Source of the DNA: Emiliania huxleyi CCMP1516
Lineage: Eukaryota > Haptophyta > Isochrysidales > Noelaerhabdaceae
NCBI RefSeq assembly: GCF_000372725.1
Contig: NW_005201792.1
Location: forward strand, 485,875-524,760
Direction of reading: 5' to 3'
DNA length: 38,886 bases
Shown here one piece after another: positions 1 to 9,273 of the stretch (positions are counted from its first letter, which is position 1; each line of letters opens with the position of its first letter). The position numbers and the translations under genes are program-made. The notes below the pieces were generated by a model. That model did not search any database, was not told the origin of the DNA, and was given only the letters and a program-made list of their open reading frames with translations.

Positions 1-1485
1 GTCTCCCTCCGGGGTACAGTCTGACATCACTGCCGGCGAGGCGAGAGTCAGGAATTAAAACAAAGCATTGGTTGGTCGTCACCGGGAGGCGCGGGAGGGG
101 GCGGGGAGGGGGCGGGGAGGGGCGGGGGGCGGGGAGGGGCGGGGGGAGGGGCGGGGGGCGGAGCTCCCTCCGCCTGTCGAGGCGGTGCACCACACCGGGC
201 CGGAGCCCCGAGCCAGACACGTCGGGGAGCAGGTCGGAGGAAGGAGAGGCGGGGGCCGAGCCGGGCGTGGCTTCGGTCCGCTGCAGCAGCATGCGGTGGA
301 GGAGGCCGTGGACGAGGGTGCCGCTCCAGTGGCCGGGCGCCTGGGGCGGGGGCGGGAGAGGGGGGAGGGGAGGGGTGGGGTGGGGGGGCGGAAAGGGTAA
401 GGGGAGGCTGGAGGGGCGAGGGGACATCCACCGGGTGGACGACGAGCCCGGCTTGCTTGTTGAGCACTACAACGTGCTCGTCCTCGAGTAGCACCTACTC
501 ACCCCAACCCACAACCCACCCTCACCCTCGCAGCGGGATGGCCGGCCGCCGCCCTCGACGCGCCGCCTCGAGGGGGAGCGGCTCCGGCACCAAGCTCAGC
601 TCCCGCTCCGCGCGCAGCCACACCTTCAGCGAGTCGCCCGCGCAGACGCGCGCCGCCTGCAACCCCACGCAGGCCCGCACCGGCCCGCTGAGGTGAGCCG
701 AGGGGTCTCGCTTGCTCGAGGTTGGGAGGGGAGACAGCACGCGCCTAATCGCAGGCACAGGCCGCCTCGAGCGCTTCCGCCGCAGCCGCCGCAGCAGCGC
801 CCGCCCAGCCACCTTCTTCACCCGACCGCCCCCGACGAGGACGTGGCCGTCGGCAGCGAGGCCGCCAAAGTAGCTTCGAGAGAGGGGAGGCAGCAGCGCC
901 GCGAGCGCAGCGTCGACGCGCGAGCCGTCGAGCGAGTCGGGCACCGAGAGCTCGAGCGTGTCACCGCCGCCCTCGCCCTCGCAGCGCAGGTCGCTGCCCG
1001 CATCCCCGACGCTGCCCGCATCCCCGTCGGCCGGCGAGGAGGCGGAGGCGGAGGTGGGGGCGGGCGCCGTCTGCTCGAGAGCGGCGAGCCGCGAGAAGGC
1101 GAGCAGCCGCTGCCGGTCCAGGCCGTGGATCGAGCACGCCTCGAGCACACCTGCCGGGACAGCGGTCTCCGCGTGTGCCACGCAGACTGAAGACTCTCGA
1201 ATCTCCTCTCGCTCGGGAGCCTTGATCGACGCCGCAAATGTCAGCGGCGGAGTGTATGCCCTTGGCGGTGAGGCACTCTGCATATTCGACCGCGACCGAC
1301 CCCTGCACATCGAGCGCACTCAGCTCCGCCGCCAGAAGCCGCGTTCGCCGCCGCCGCTCACGCAGCTCGTGCCGGCTCAGCATCTCGGAGGCCGCAGCCG
1401 CAGCGCAGCGAGGCGCAGGCGCGCGGACGGACCGCGAGCCACCAGCCACCGCGAGCGTGGCCGCGAGGGTGGCGGCGAGCAGCAT
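1..1485 (-). CDS. RluA/RluD-family pseudouridine synthase (3' end outside window)
   Basis: Enzyme family that isomerises uridine to pseudouridine in rRNA or tRNA. Reading leftward from the ATG at 1483-1485, the N-terminus is hydrophobic (LLAATLAATLAVAGG) and may be an organelle-targeting or signal sequence. An S4-like RNA-binding segment follows (LELSVPDSLDGSRVDAAL, then PLSRSYFGGL). Next comes the conserved 'LLEDEHVVVLNKQAGLVVHP' block near 430-494. Then comes RPGVVHRLDR near 173-200, the family's catalytic motif with Asp in HRLD. The GTSGLL continuation expected after HRLDR is not visible before the window edge. At least four introns interrupt the gene, roughly at 1150-1240, 675-815, 490-570 and 330-430. 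One of them is extremely G-rich on the plus strand. The 5' splice site after LPLE looks like GC rather than GT. Family assignment is firm; subfamily, substrate and compartment are inference. Confidence 0.85.
86..167 (+). repeat. G-rich repeat with quadruplex-type G runs
   Basis: More than ten runs of four to six G separated by A or C. They lie in non-coding (intron) sequence just downstream of the HRLD exon of the pseudouridine synthase gene. A second, similar tract lies at about 340-400. The transcript, being minus strand, carries the C-rich version. Confidence 0.7.
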
Positions 1486-1607
1486 CAGAAAGGAGGAGCG
1501 CACGACACGAGCGAGCTCGTCGCGCGCTCTCTCTCGTTCTGTCGTGCTCCCGCAGTAACGAGGAGTTTTTTTACAGAGGCAGGTGTCGCCCACAAACAAG
1601 AGAAATC

Positions 1608-2245
1608 ATGCGCGCCGTATTTGACAAGGCAGTCGGCTGGTTAGGCACCCCCTGCTTCGGCGCGGCCGCGGCGCCAAGCACAATGTTTGGCAAGCCCCTG
1701 CTTGGGAGTTCCGCGCCTCGCGAGTGCGTCTTCAACGCGGTGCCTGAAAGACAGAGAGCAGAGACTGTGTCCCAGTAGTGCGCTCAGCGGCGCGTGCGCC
1801 TGGCTGCCTCCGCAAACTCCCGGCTGCTTCCACTGTGCAGGCCCTCTGCTGCTACACGTCGGTCTCGCCGGACGACGTGCTCATCGGCTGCCGCGGCGAG
1901 GACGAGCTTCTCTGCGTCCACACGCGCTACTGCCTCGCGTCAGGGGACAAGGCCTTCCCGGTCTCCTTGGAGTGCTCGCCAGAGGAGATTATGCGGAATC
2001 GTGGCGGCACGGTTTGCGAGCTCTCGCTTGCCGCCGCAGCGCTCAAGGTCAAGATGCCGTCCACGCTGTATCGGCACCACGACCGCTTCTTCTGCCTACG
2101 CTCCGCCGGCGCCTTCCCGCTGCAGGACCCCGTCCCCACGCCGGTGTGCGCCTTTTGTTGTTGCCGCGTGCTGCCCAGGCCGATGGGCCCGCTCGCGCCG
2201 CCGCTCGGCGGCAAGCCCACCACCAACCTGATCATGCGCCGCTGA
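1608..2245 (+). CDS. Small cysteine-rich protein, function unknown
   Basis: A probable first exon starts at ATG 1608. It reads through 'PCFGAAAAPSTMFGKPLLGS' and is separated by an intron ending in CTGTGCAG near 1840 from a longer exon open to the stop at 2245. That exon begins ALCCYTSVSPDDVLIGC and contains many Cys, including clusters such as LLCVHTRYCLASG and VCAFCCCRVLP, and ends KPTTNLIMRR. The two exons are in different frames, so the joint is inferred. There is no membrane segment and no catalytic motif. It resembles Cys-rich proteins I associate with haptophytes and dinoflagellates, but I cannot name the family. It is transcribed away from the pseudouridine synthase gene, whose start lies only about 120 bp upstream, so the two may share a bidirectional promoter. 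Confidence 0.55.
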
Positions 2246-2440
2246 GAGTGTCTCCGACCTCGAGCGATCGACACCAGCGCCGCGGGACGACGGGGAGACG
2301 CCGGCAGACGCGGCACCGCCGGCGGGGAGTCCCCCCTCAGTCCGGGAGAGATATCTCTGTTACAGAGTCTCTGAACCCAAAAATATCATTCGTGCGCGGT
2401 CTTCGTCACGCTCTCAACACCTACCGTGCCTGCCCGCGGC

Positions 2441-4338
2441 TCAGACTGTAGACATGTTCCACGGCCGTTGCGGGGGGATATCTCGTGCACATGCCGCCCG
2501 CGTGTACAGGCGCTCCAGCCGCGCCGGACTGATCAGCGTGCTTCCATTCTGCACGCGCGCGATGCAGCCGACGGGGCAGATTGGGTGCGCCGAGTACTCG
2601 AGCCCTCGCAGCTGAGCAATGTTGCGATAGTAAAACATGCGCGTTTGATGCAGATTGTGTATCTCGTGGACGGCCGCTCCCGGCTGCGCCCACATGACCT
2701 GCATCATCTGGGCGCCTATCAAGAGGGTACGCGTGTGACCGTAACATCGCTCGGCGAGCGCAACTCGGCCTAGAACGCACCGTGGAGGCCGACAATGGTG
2801 TGGCATCTCCTCGCCTCCTCAACTTGATGCCGCATCGACATGCCCGGCCGAAAGTGGACGAACCGGACTCGCCTGGCCAGTCTCTGCCGGAGAGCGTCGG
2901 GGTTCGACTCCTTGCGAGCGTCGATGGAGCGGAGCCTGAGCCAGAAGCAGGGCTCGCGGCCCTCTGGGGGAAACTCAGAGGCGCCGAGCCGTCGGGAGAG
3001 GTCGCCGACAAATAGGGAGAACACCCTTTGCTGCGTCGGCGCACAGCGCCGCGGAGTTCGGCCTAGGCTCCACAGTCGGTCCACCGGCAGCGGGTCTTTG
3101 TGCCATGTCGACATCTTCGGGGACATGTCGGGCACACTGAGCCTATTGACAGCGTCAGGTAGTGAGCAGACGGTGTCGGACCGAGGCAGCATGTTTGCCG
3201 CTCGTAGCCTGGTGGCACACGCTGTCGGCGGCTGTCGGCGGATCGCCCCACCAACCAGGCCAGCCCAGAGCTGTCGAGACACGTTCCCCTGGTCCTTTCG
3301 GCGCGTGAAATGTAGATCGGCGTTTGAGATGTTGAAGCTGTGCATGGCCAGCCAGACTGTGAATGCACGCGTCAGCAAGTGCCAGATGTTTTGGTCCTCG
3401 AGACGAAAGCCACATCCGTTACAGGCGCGGTCGACCTCAACTATAGTCCGGCTCCCAGGTTGCTGACACGCCTGCCGCGCCGCCCCGCATTCAGTGGCCA
3501 CCCATGCTGGCGCCAGCTCGGAGATTGGAGAAGCTAGTTCGCGGCACCGTACCAACATCGCCTCAGTAGGCATGACACCACAGCCCCTTTCTTGGATCAT
3601 TTGCTCCACGGACGTGAAGGCCAGGCTGAAACGGAGCGTCTGAAGGGATGCGGCACGAATGGCGCCCAGTTGTCCTACAGATAGCTCCTTCTCGGGCGTC
3701 GCGCGGTGTAGAATACACGCCCCCTCCTCTTGCCCTCGGCAGGCATGACCCGAGCGCAGGATCTCGGGCATGCAGCATTGATGCTGGCCACCCGGGCGCT
3801 TGGAGCAGCCCGGCCCGCCGCAAGTCCCGCACGAGGCATTGCAACATACCTGATTGCTCTCGTCCCAGCCGACCAAACACTGCCTCTGGCCTCGAGCGAC
3901 TTGCGCAGTGGCGCACGGTGCAGCATGCCGCCTCTCTACGCGCGCTGTGATGAGAGTATTGCCGGTCCTCTGCATCCCACCATTGGCCGTATTCCCTGCA
4001 AGTGCACCCCCAAGAATGCATACCACGTCCGCCTGAGACTCGCAGCTCCGTCTCGCGCGCAGGATCGCGGGCATGCAGCATTGGCGAGGGCCACCCGGCC
4101 GCTTGGAACAGCCGCGGCCGCCGCACACCCCACAAGTCGCGTTGCAGCAGACTTGGTGAGTTGGGTGCAGAGCGCCGGCCAAGCAGGCCATTGGATGTGT
4201 CGAGAGAACTGAGGTGAGGGGGCCAGGGGGACGCACACTGCCGAGAGCCGAGGGGGACGCACGCTTCTCACGGCTCACGCAAAAGGGCAGCCAGAGGTCT
4301 TGAACTTTGACTGAGTTCCCGCCTTTCCCAAAAAACAT
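2441..4338 (-). CDS. GT61 (DUF563)-like glycosyltransferase with two N-terminal Cys-rich repeats
   Basis: The C-terminal part reads VRFVHFRPGMSM..., then TIVGLHGA, then (after an intron near 2708-2778) MMQVMWAQPGAAVHEIHNLH. This is the GLHGA...QPGA.V.EI signature of GT61 glycosyltransferases, which transfer sugars in the secretory pathway. N-terminal to it are two copies of a Cys-rich module of about 60 residues: QVCCNATCGVCGGRGCSKRP at about 4140 and QVCCNASCGTCGGPGCSKRP at about 3840. Each continues into QCCMP.ILR....C......CIL. The first copy begins at about 4191 with MACLAG. The frame stays open upstream through repeat-like DNA, so the true start is uncertain; 4338 is the ATG chosen here. 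No signal anchor is visible, so an upstream exon may be missing. The apparent 5' splice site inside GLHGA is GC, not GT. Substrate unknown. Confidence 0.72.
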
Positions 4339-4385
4339 ACACTGAGAGAGAGAGTACGTACACTGAAAAAGAGAGTTTTGCAGGA

Positions 4386-4463
4386 AAACTCCCTCGCAGT
4401 GTCGTGCAAAAAAGAGAGATTTACAACAAAGCTCCCTCGCACAGTGTTGTGCAAAAAAGAGAG
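4386..4463. repeat. Two direct copies of a 33-35 bp repeat
   Basis: Copies at 4386-4418 and 4429-4463 share CTCCCTCGCA, then GTGCAAAAAAGAGAG. Related CTCGCACGACACTGG sequence recurs at about 28008-28022, and in inverted form near 21995-22025. The flanking ACATACACTGAGAGAG (4336 on) resembles the edges of the dispersed repeat at 8424 and 28241. It is probably debris of a dispersed element family. Confidence 0.6.
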
Positions 4464-4596
4464 GTGTGAATGAATGAATAACATCCCCAAAAGGGGCGCA
4501 CCCTGCCTGCGCCTGCCTGGACCACACGCACGCACGCACTCCAGCCAGGACTCAGCAGACGATCGACGACCTGGTCGGCTGGTCGCCGGCATATAC

Positions 4597-6205
4597 TTAG
4601 CCATTCGCGTTCCCACCTTCCTTGGGCAGCCAGTTCTTCATGTACTCCTCGAGCACGTTTGCGAACGTCTCGCGATTAAGCCAACCCGACCCGTCCCCGT
4701 TCGGACCCGTCGCACTGAATTCTTTCTCGTCCTCGTCGCGCTCGATGCTCAGCATCGGTGCCGCCATGTTCACCGCGTCCTCCTCCTCGATAACGAAGAA
4801 GCGTGGCGCGCACGGCGGGAGTCGTGCGGGTTCTGCGGCGGCGGCGTTCGGCGCGGACTTGTCCGTGTGCCACCGCAGCAGGTAGCTCTTGAAGGCGCAC
4901 AGCCTGTGCGAACCGTCGATCATGCGGAAGGCGGAGCCGCACCTGTGTGGCGGGGGAAGGGAGAGCACGGGGGCGGCCCGCGTGAGCTGAAGAGGGCGGG
5001 AGGTCGCGAGGTCGTCGACGAGCCGCGAGAGTGTGCGCGAGGGCAAGAGCGGGGGGAGGGGGGGGGGGGGGGGAAGGCGAGAAGGCGAGGCGTCGCCGCA
5101 CGGGTTCTGCGTGCTCCGTACGAGGATGCCAGGCACGCTCGGGCAAACCTGCGCGCGAGCAGCCAGGGGTGAGGGAGACCTCGACCCCGAGGATATGAGT
5201 CTGTGAGCTGCGGGCCGCGCGCGCGCACGTGCTCCATCTGGCCGTCCATCAGGCGAGAGCCGCACATGCGACCCAAGCCTTGGGCACCGTCGTGCGGCAG
5301 GCCGAGTGGGGGCTCCGCGCTGATCTTGCCCATGCCTAATTACACCGGCGTTCGGCCGAGGTGCGGCCGACGGGGATGAGAGGCTCTGCTCTCTGAGGGG
5401 GGGTGAGAGAGGCGCTGCCACCTTTGTGGCAGATCAGGTGCAGCGGCACGCGACGGGGAGCGAGACGGCGATGTTCAATGTGGTTCATCGCCGCCATCAA
5501 GGGGATGCCCCAGCCCGCGCCATGCCCCGCCAGCGTCCACCCGTGCGCGAACGAGTGCCACTCGTGCAGCACCTTCAACAGCGGCCTCGGGTGCGTGCAG
5601 CTGTCCATGAGCATCTTGCTGCAAATGTGGGCCTCTCCGCCCCCATAGATATCATTGGCCGAGCCCTCGGCCTGGGCTGGCGGATCAGCGTCCACCAACG
5701 GCATTTCTTGCTGGCTGGCGCCGAGCATGCCCCACAGCCGCACCACCTCCGCCCGCGCCGCCGCCAATTTTTCGGCCGCATGCTCCTTGGCCGCCACCGC
5801 TGCTGACGCCTGCACCACCGCCTCCGCCTCCAACCGCGCCCGCGCAGCCTCCGCCACGAGCCGCGCCTCCCGCTCCCGCGCAGCCTCCGCCACGAGCCGC
5901 GCCTCCCGCTCCGCCGCTGCATGCGCCTCCGCCTCCGCCTTTGCATCCAGCCGCAAAACGCTCAGGGCCCGCCCCGCCCAAAAAGCGAGGACCACGCATC
6001 CGAGTGCAGTCACGGTGAGCACCGCGAGCAGCAGCACATGCTTCGGCTCCCTTGCCTTTGCACGCCGCTTCCGCTTCCGCGACTTGCTGCCCGGGTCTGA
6101 GCTGGGGCCGTCGGACGGCCCGCCAGCGTCGCCAGGCCCACCGTCCGCCATCGACGCCATCTCCCAGCTGTTGCAGCGGTAAAGCCGCCTTGGGGACGAC
6201 GCCAT
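4597..6205 (-). CDS. Type II membrane protein with coiled coil and lumenal 'DGSHR' domain
   Basis: Starts at the ATG at 6203-6205. A basic, Pro/Ser-rich cytosolic tail (KSRKRKRRAKAR) precedes one transmembrane helix (VLLLAVLTVTALGCVVLAFW). An Ala/Glu/Arg-rich stretch predicted to form a coiled coil follows, containing a repeat of REARLVAEAA. The lumenal part reads HICSKMLMDSC, HEWHSFAHGWTLAGHGAGWG and LICHKG. An intron at 5336-5421 (86 nt, GT-AG) then joins in phase to MGKISAEPPLGLPHDGAQ. A second intron, about 4943-5185, contains a long G run on the plus strand. The last exon holds MIDGSHRLCAFKSYLLRW and an acidic tail ending at 4597. The motif DG(S/N)HRL.A recalls ParB/Srx-like folds, but that is only a resemblance. 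Single-pass secretory-pathway topology is seen; function is unknown. Confidence 0.65.
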
Positions 6206-6343
6206 TCGGGGAGAGAGCAACCGGGGAGAGAGCAACCTGGGGAGAGAGCAATCTAACTCGCGCGACGCTGTTCATAGAAAAACACCAAACCCCCAAGTAC
6301 AAGCACAGACAGTCGAGATGAAAACAAATCGTTGTGCGCAGTA

Positions 6344-8026
6344 CTAGCCCAACAGAGGGGCGACCGCCCTCTCCAGGTAGGTTTGCCGCTCACTGGCCGT
6401 CGCGAAGCCATCCCACTCGTAGAATGGAACGCTGATCACCCCCCAGCAGCCACCGCGAGGAGGCGCCGCTTGAGCATCGTTGGCCCATTGGGTTTGCGCA
6501 CGCCCCGGCCGTCGGGCAGCAGGAAATGAGAGGGGCCGTCCACCTCGACCGCGATGCGTGATGAGGGCAGAGCCAGGTCGAGCGAGTAGCCGGTGCGCGG
6601 CTCGAGATGCTCCTCCTCGAAGCCGCGCTGGACGGCGGCGAGTGCAGCCGCGACGGAGCGCTGCAAGCCTGACGGCCGAGCTATGGTCGCCACCATAGCG
6701 TTCGCGGCAAAGCTGGCGCTGGGGTGCGGGGAGGAGATGCTGCTTGCCGTCTTCGCCTCGCCCAAGAGAGAGCCAGAGCTGCCACTGGTGAAGCTGAGAG
6801 CGGCCCCCGACGCTCCACGTTGACGGATCCCGCGCGAGCGAGTCGCTGATCACGCGCGAGCAGTCTGCAAGCAGCACCTGGTGGTAGTGGCCCGCCGTCG
6901 CATACGCCCACACCGTGTTGGCCAGGTCCTGAGGGTTGAAGCGAGCCAGCCCGCCGCGCACCGCCGCCTCCGCCACCGCCGCGTACAGCGCGTCTGCAGC
7001 CACGCCCGCCGTCGCATACGCCCACACCGTGTTGGCCAACTCCTGCGGCTTGAAGCTAGCCAGCCTGCTCCCCACCGTCGCCTCCGCCACAGCCGCGTAC
7101 AGCGCGTCTGCAGCCACGCCCGCCGTCGCATACACCCACACCGTGTTGGCCAGGTTCTGAGAGGTGAAGCTTTCCAGCCCGCCGCGCACCGCCGCCTCCG
7201 CCACCGCCACGTACAGCGCGTTTGCAGCCACGCCCGCCGTCGCATACGCCCACACCGTGTTGGCCAGGTCCTGCGGCTTGAAGCTAGCCAGCCTGCTCCC
7301 CACCGTCGCCTCCGCCACAGCCGCGTACAGCGCGTCTGCAGCCACGCCCGCCGTCGCATACGCCCACACCGTGTTGGCCAACTCCTGCGGCTTGAAGCTA
7401 GCCAGCCTGCTCCCCACCGCCGCCTCCGCCACAGCCGCGTACAGCGCGTCCGCAGCCACGCCCGCCGTCGCATACGCCCACACCGTGTTGGCCAGCTCCT
7501 GCGGCTTGAAGCCAGCCAGCCTGCTCCCCACCGCCGCCTCCGCCACAGCCGCGTACAGCGCGTCCGCAGCCACGCCCGCCGTCGCATACGCCCACACCGT
7601 GTTGGCAAGCCCCTGCGGCTTGAAGCCAGCCAGCCTGCTCCCCACCGCCGCCTCCGCCACCGCTACGAACAACGGGTGCACCACGCTCGCTTGCTGGCCG
7701 CACTTTGCCACGCCGTGAGTGAGGTTCGCCAGTGCTCGCGCATTGCACGACGAGACGAGGTCGAGTGTGCGCTGCACCAGCTGCTCAAGCTGCTCCTCGT
7801 GCCGCCGCTCGATGCGCTGCTTGCCCAGCTTGTTCCACAGGTTCGCAGCGTGGATGTGGTCCAAAGTCGTGCTTTGGGCAGCAAAGAGCGCGAGCAATGC
7901 GTCAGCGCTGCCGGCCTGGCTTATCAAAGCGGTCAGCTTCCGAGGGACCTGATCACTGTCAGCGCAGCGGCTAGAGAAGGGGCGATCATTGCACACTCGT
8001 GCGTCGCGTCCTTGCGCACCGTTCAT
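6344..8026 (-). CDS. Octotricopeptide-repeat protein with C-terminal RAP domain
   Basis: Predicted organelle RNA-binding protein; OPR/RAP proteins act in processing, stability or translation of chloroplast or mitochondrial RNA. The N-terminal domain reads ALISQAGSADALLALFAAQS and LDHIHAANLWNKLGKQR. Seven tandem 38-residue repeats follow, of the form ALYAAVAEAAVGSRL then FKPQELANTVWAYATAG. The RAP domain lies at the end: GYSLDLALPSSRIAVEVDGP, PTMLKRRLL, VISVPFYEWDGF. The middle of the RAP domain (about 6440-6765) lies in a different frame from the repeats and from the last 30 residues, so the gene as read needs two compensating one-base shifts. One is at the GGG in LWLSLG near 6765 and the other is at a G run near 6440. 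The start given is the first in-frame ATG. A separate frame upstream to 8325 encodes an Arg/Asp/His-rich tract that may be a spliced N-terminal extension. Confidence 0.85.
   Translation of the reverse strand: MNGAQGRDARVCNDRPFSSRCADSDQVPRKLTALISQAGSADALLALFAAQSTTLDHIHAANLWNKLGKQRIERRHEEQLEQLVQRTLDLVSSCNARALANLTHGVAKCGQQASVVHPLFVAVAEAAVGSRLAGFKPQGLANTVWAYATAGVAADALYAAVAEAAVGSRLAGFKPQELANTVWAYATAGVAADALYAAVAEAAVGSRLASFKPQELANTVWAYATAGVAADALYAAVAEATVGSRLASFKPQDLANTVWAYATAGVAANALYVAVAEAAVRGGLESFTSQNLANTVWVYATAGVAADALYAAVAEATVGSRLASFKPQELANTVWAYATAGVAADALYAAVAEAAVRGGLARFNPQDLANTVWAYATAGHYHQVLLADCSRVISDSLARDPSTWSVGGRSQLHQWQLWLSLGRGEDGKQHLLPAPQRQLCRERYGGDHSSAVRLAALRRGCTRRRPARLRGGASRAAHRLLARPGSALITHRGRGGRPLSFPAARRPGRAQTQWANDAQAAPPRGGCWGVISVPFYEWDGFATASERQTYLERAVAPLLG
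6890..7685 (-). repeat. Seven tandem 114-bp coding repeats (38-residue OPR units)
   Basis: The unit contains a near-invariant block CGCATACGCCCACACCGTGT on the plus strand at a 114-bp period. Several adjacent units differ at only a few positions, far less than typical for OPR repeats, so recent unequal exchange or gene conversion is likely. Confidence 0.9.
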
Positions 8027-8404
8027 CGGCGGTCCCACCCGGCGACCGCTGTGCTGAGCTGCCCTTCGTCGCGTCGGTCGCGCGGGTCATGGTCGCGCCT
8101 GTGATCGTGGTACCGATAATCGCGCCGATCGTGCCAGTCGCGCTCGCGCTCGCCTCTGCTCCGACGGCCGTAGCCGCGCCGCTCGTCATGCCGCCCGTCA
8201 TGGTGCGGCCATTGCTCGTCTTGCCAACGCTCGTCGCGCCGTCGCAGCTCATCCCGCCGCGGCTCATCGCGCGATCGCGACCCTGTCGCGATTCGCCCCA
8301 CCATCGCCACTCTTCGCGTCCGCACTCGGCGCGCTGAATGGCGAGCGGATGCGCGCGTCAGTCGAATGAAGCTTTTTGGTGTTTTGTTTTGCGTTTCTCT
8401 CTCT

Positions 8405-8548
8405 CTCAGTGTACTTTTCTCTCTCTCTCAGTGTATGTAGCTCTTACGTTCATTCCCGGAGGAGCACTGCTGACGGGGTTTGCGATGAGGAGCGATCCGA
8501 ACGTGGCATTCGGGTGATTAGATCACTACCGCCGAAACGCAATTGTTG
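8405..8548 (+). repeat. Dispersed repeat, copy 1
   Basis: From CTCTCTCAGTGTATGTAGCT through GGTTTGCGATGAGGAGCGAT and GGCATTCGGGTGAT to CACTACCGCCGAAACGCA. A closely matching copy in opposite orientation lies at 28118-28243. The two differ by scattered substitutions and small indels. No reading frame is conserved. The surrounding 8327-8727 holds no recognisable gene. Confidence 0.8.
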
Positions 8549-8727
8549 TGTGTGGCTCTTTTTTAGCCTTGAGAAAGAAAGAAAGAACAAAACAAAGAAA
8601 ACACACAAGGAAGAAACAAAGAAAGCAGACAAGCCAAGGGAACATTCCTAAAACCCAAGGGAAGGGATGCGGATGGGAGGACGGCACGCCGCCACCACAC
8701 AGGGATTTTAAGGAGAAGAGTGTGGAG

Positions 8728-9270
8728 CTAGCCGTCGCCCACCCTTGGGCGTCTGCCTCTTCCTATCTCTCTTCGCAGTTTCTCACCAATTCTCGCAGCG
8801 ACCTCCATGCCGCCTCGCGGTCGTCTCACTCTCGTCGTTCTCTCTCCAGACTCCACTCCTGCCGCTTCATCCTCTGACTCATCGCTCTCCTCGGCCTCGT
8901 TCTGCGACGACGACGCCGCCTGCCGATCCCTTGCTTTCGCGGCTTCTCCCGCCTCTCGGCGCAACTCCGCCCTCCTCGCGGCGTATTTTGGCCCCTCGAG
9001 TTTATCGAGCTCTCCTCGCGCAAGGACGACTCTTCTGACACCCACTCCGATCATTTGCCGCCAAGTCATGTCGTTGCTCAGGTCCACTCTCGTTTCGAAC
9101 ACTTGTACCTCCACACAGTCGTCGTCATCGATTCGTCTTCCGGAGTCCTTCCGTTCGGCGTGGCTCACCCTCCATGCCGTGAACAGGCGCCCTATCCATC
9201 CATCGTTCCTATGTTCTTCTCTCGCTCCTCTGCCCGTGCCTTGGTCTTGTCGTTGTTTCGTAACCAGGGC
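8728..9270 (-). CDS. Doubtful hypothetical ORF, charged protein
   Basis: A frame of about 180 codons is open on the minus strand. It contains DMTWRQMIGVGVRRVVLARG followed by an Arg/Lys/Glu-rich helix-like stretch, an acidic Ser/Glu segment (EAEESDESEDEAAG) and a basic tail. There is no ATG near its left end, so it would have to be spliced to an upstream exon or be a fragment. Base composition and codon use are less GC-biased at third positions than in neighbouring genes. It sits in a repeat-rich stretch and could be part of a degenerate transposable element. No family recognised. Confidence 0.25.
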   Translation of the reverse strand, partial: ALVTKQRQDQGTGRGAREEHRNDGWIGRLFTAWRVSHAERKDSGRRIDDDDCVEVQVFETRVDLSNDMTWRQMIGVGVRRVVLARGELDKLEGPKYAARRAELRREAGEAAKARDRQAASSSQNEAEESDESEDEAAGVESGERTTRVRRPRGGMEVAARIGEKLRREIGRGRRPRVGDG

Positions 9271-9273
9271 CAC

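Noticed and set aside
4339..4539. Upstream extension of the GT61 frame (HSFTPLFFAQHCARE...)
   Set aside because: The DNA is dispersed-repeat sequence (4336-4463) in tandem, so the translation is not credible protein.
6881..8104. Long plus-strand open frame of about 400 codons opposite the RAP gene
   Set aside because: It is the antisense of the 114-bp OPR repeats; its Arg/His-rich repeats mirror codon bias and have no domain features.
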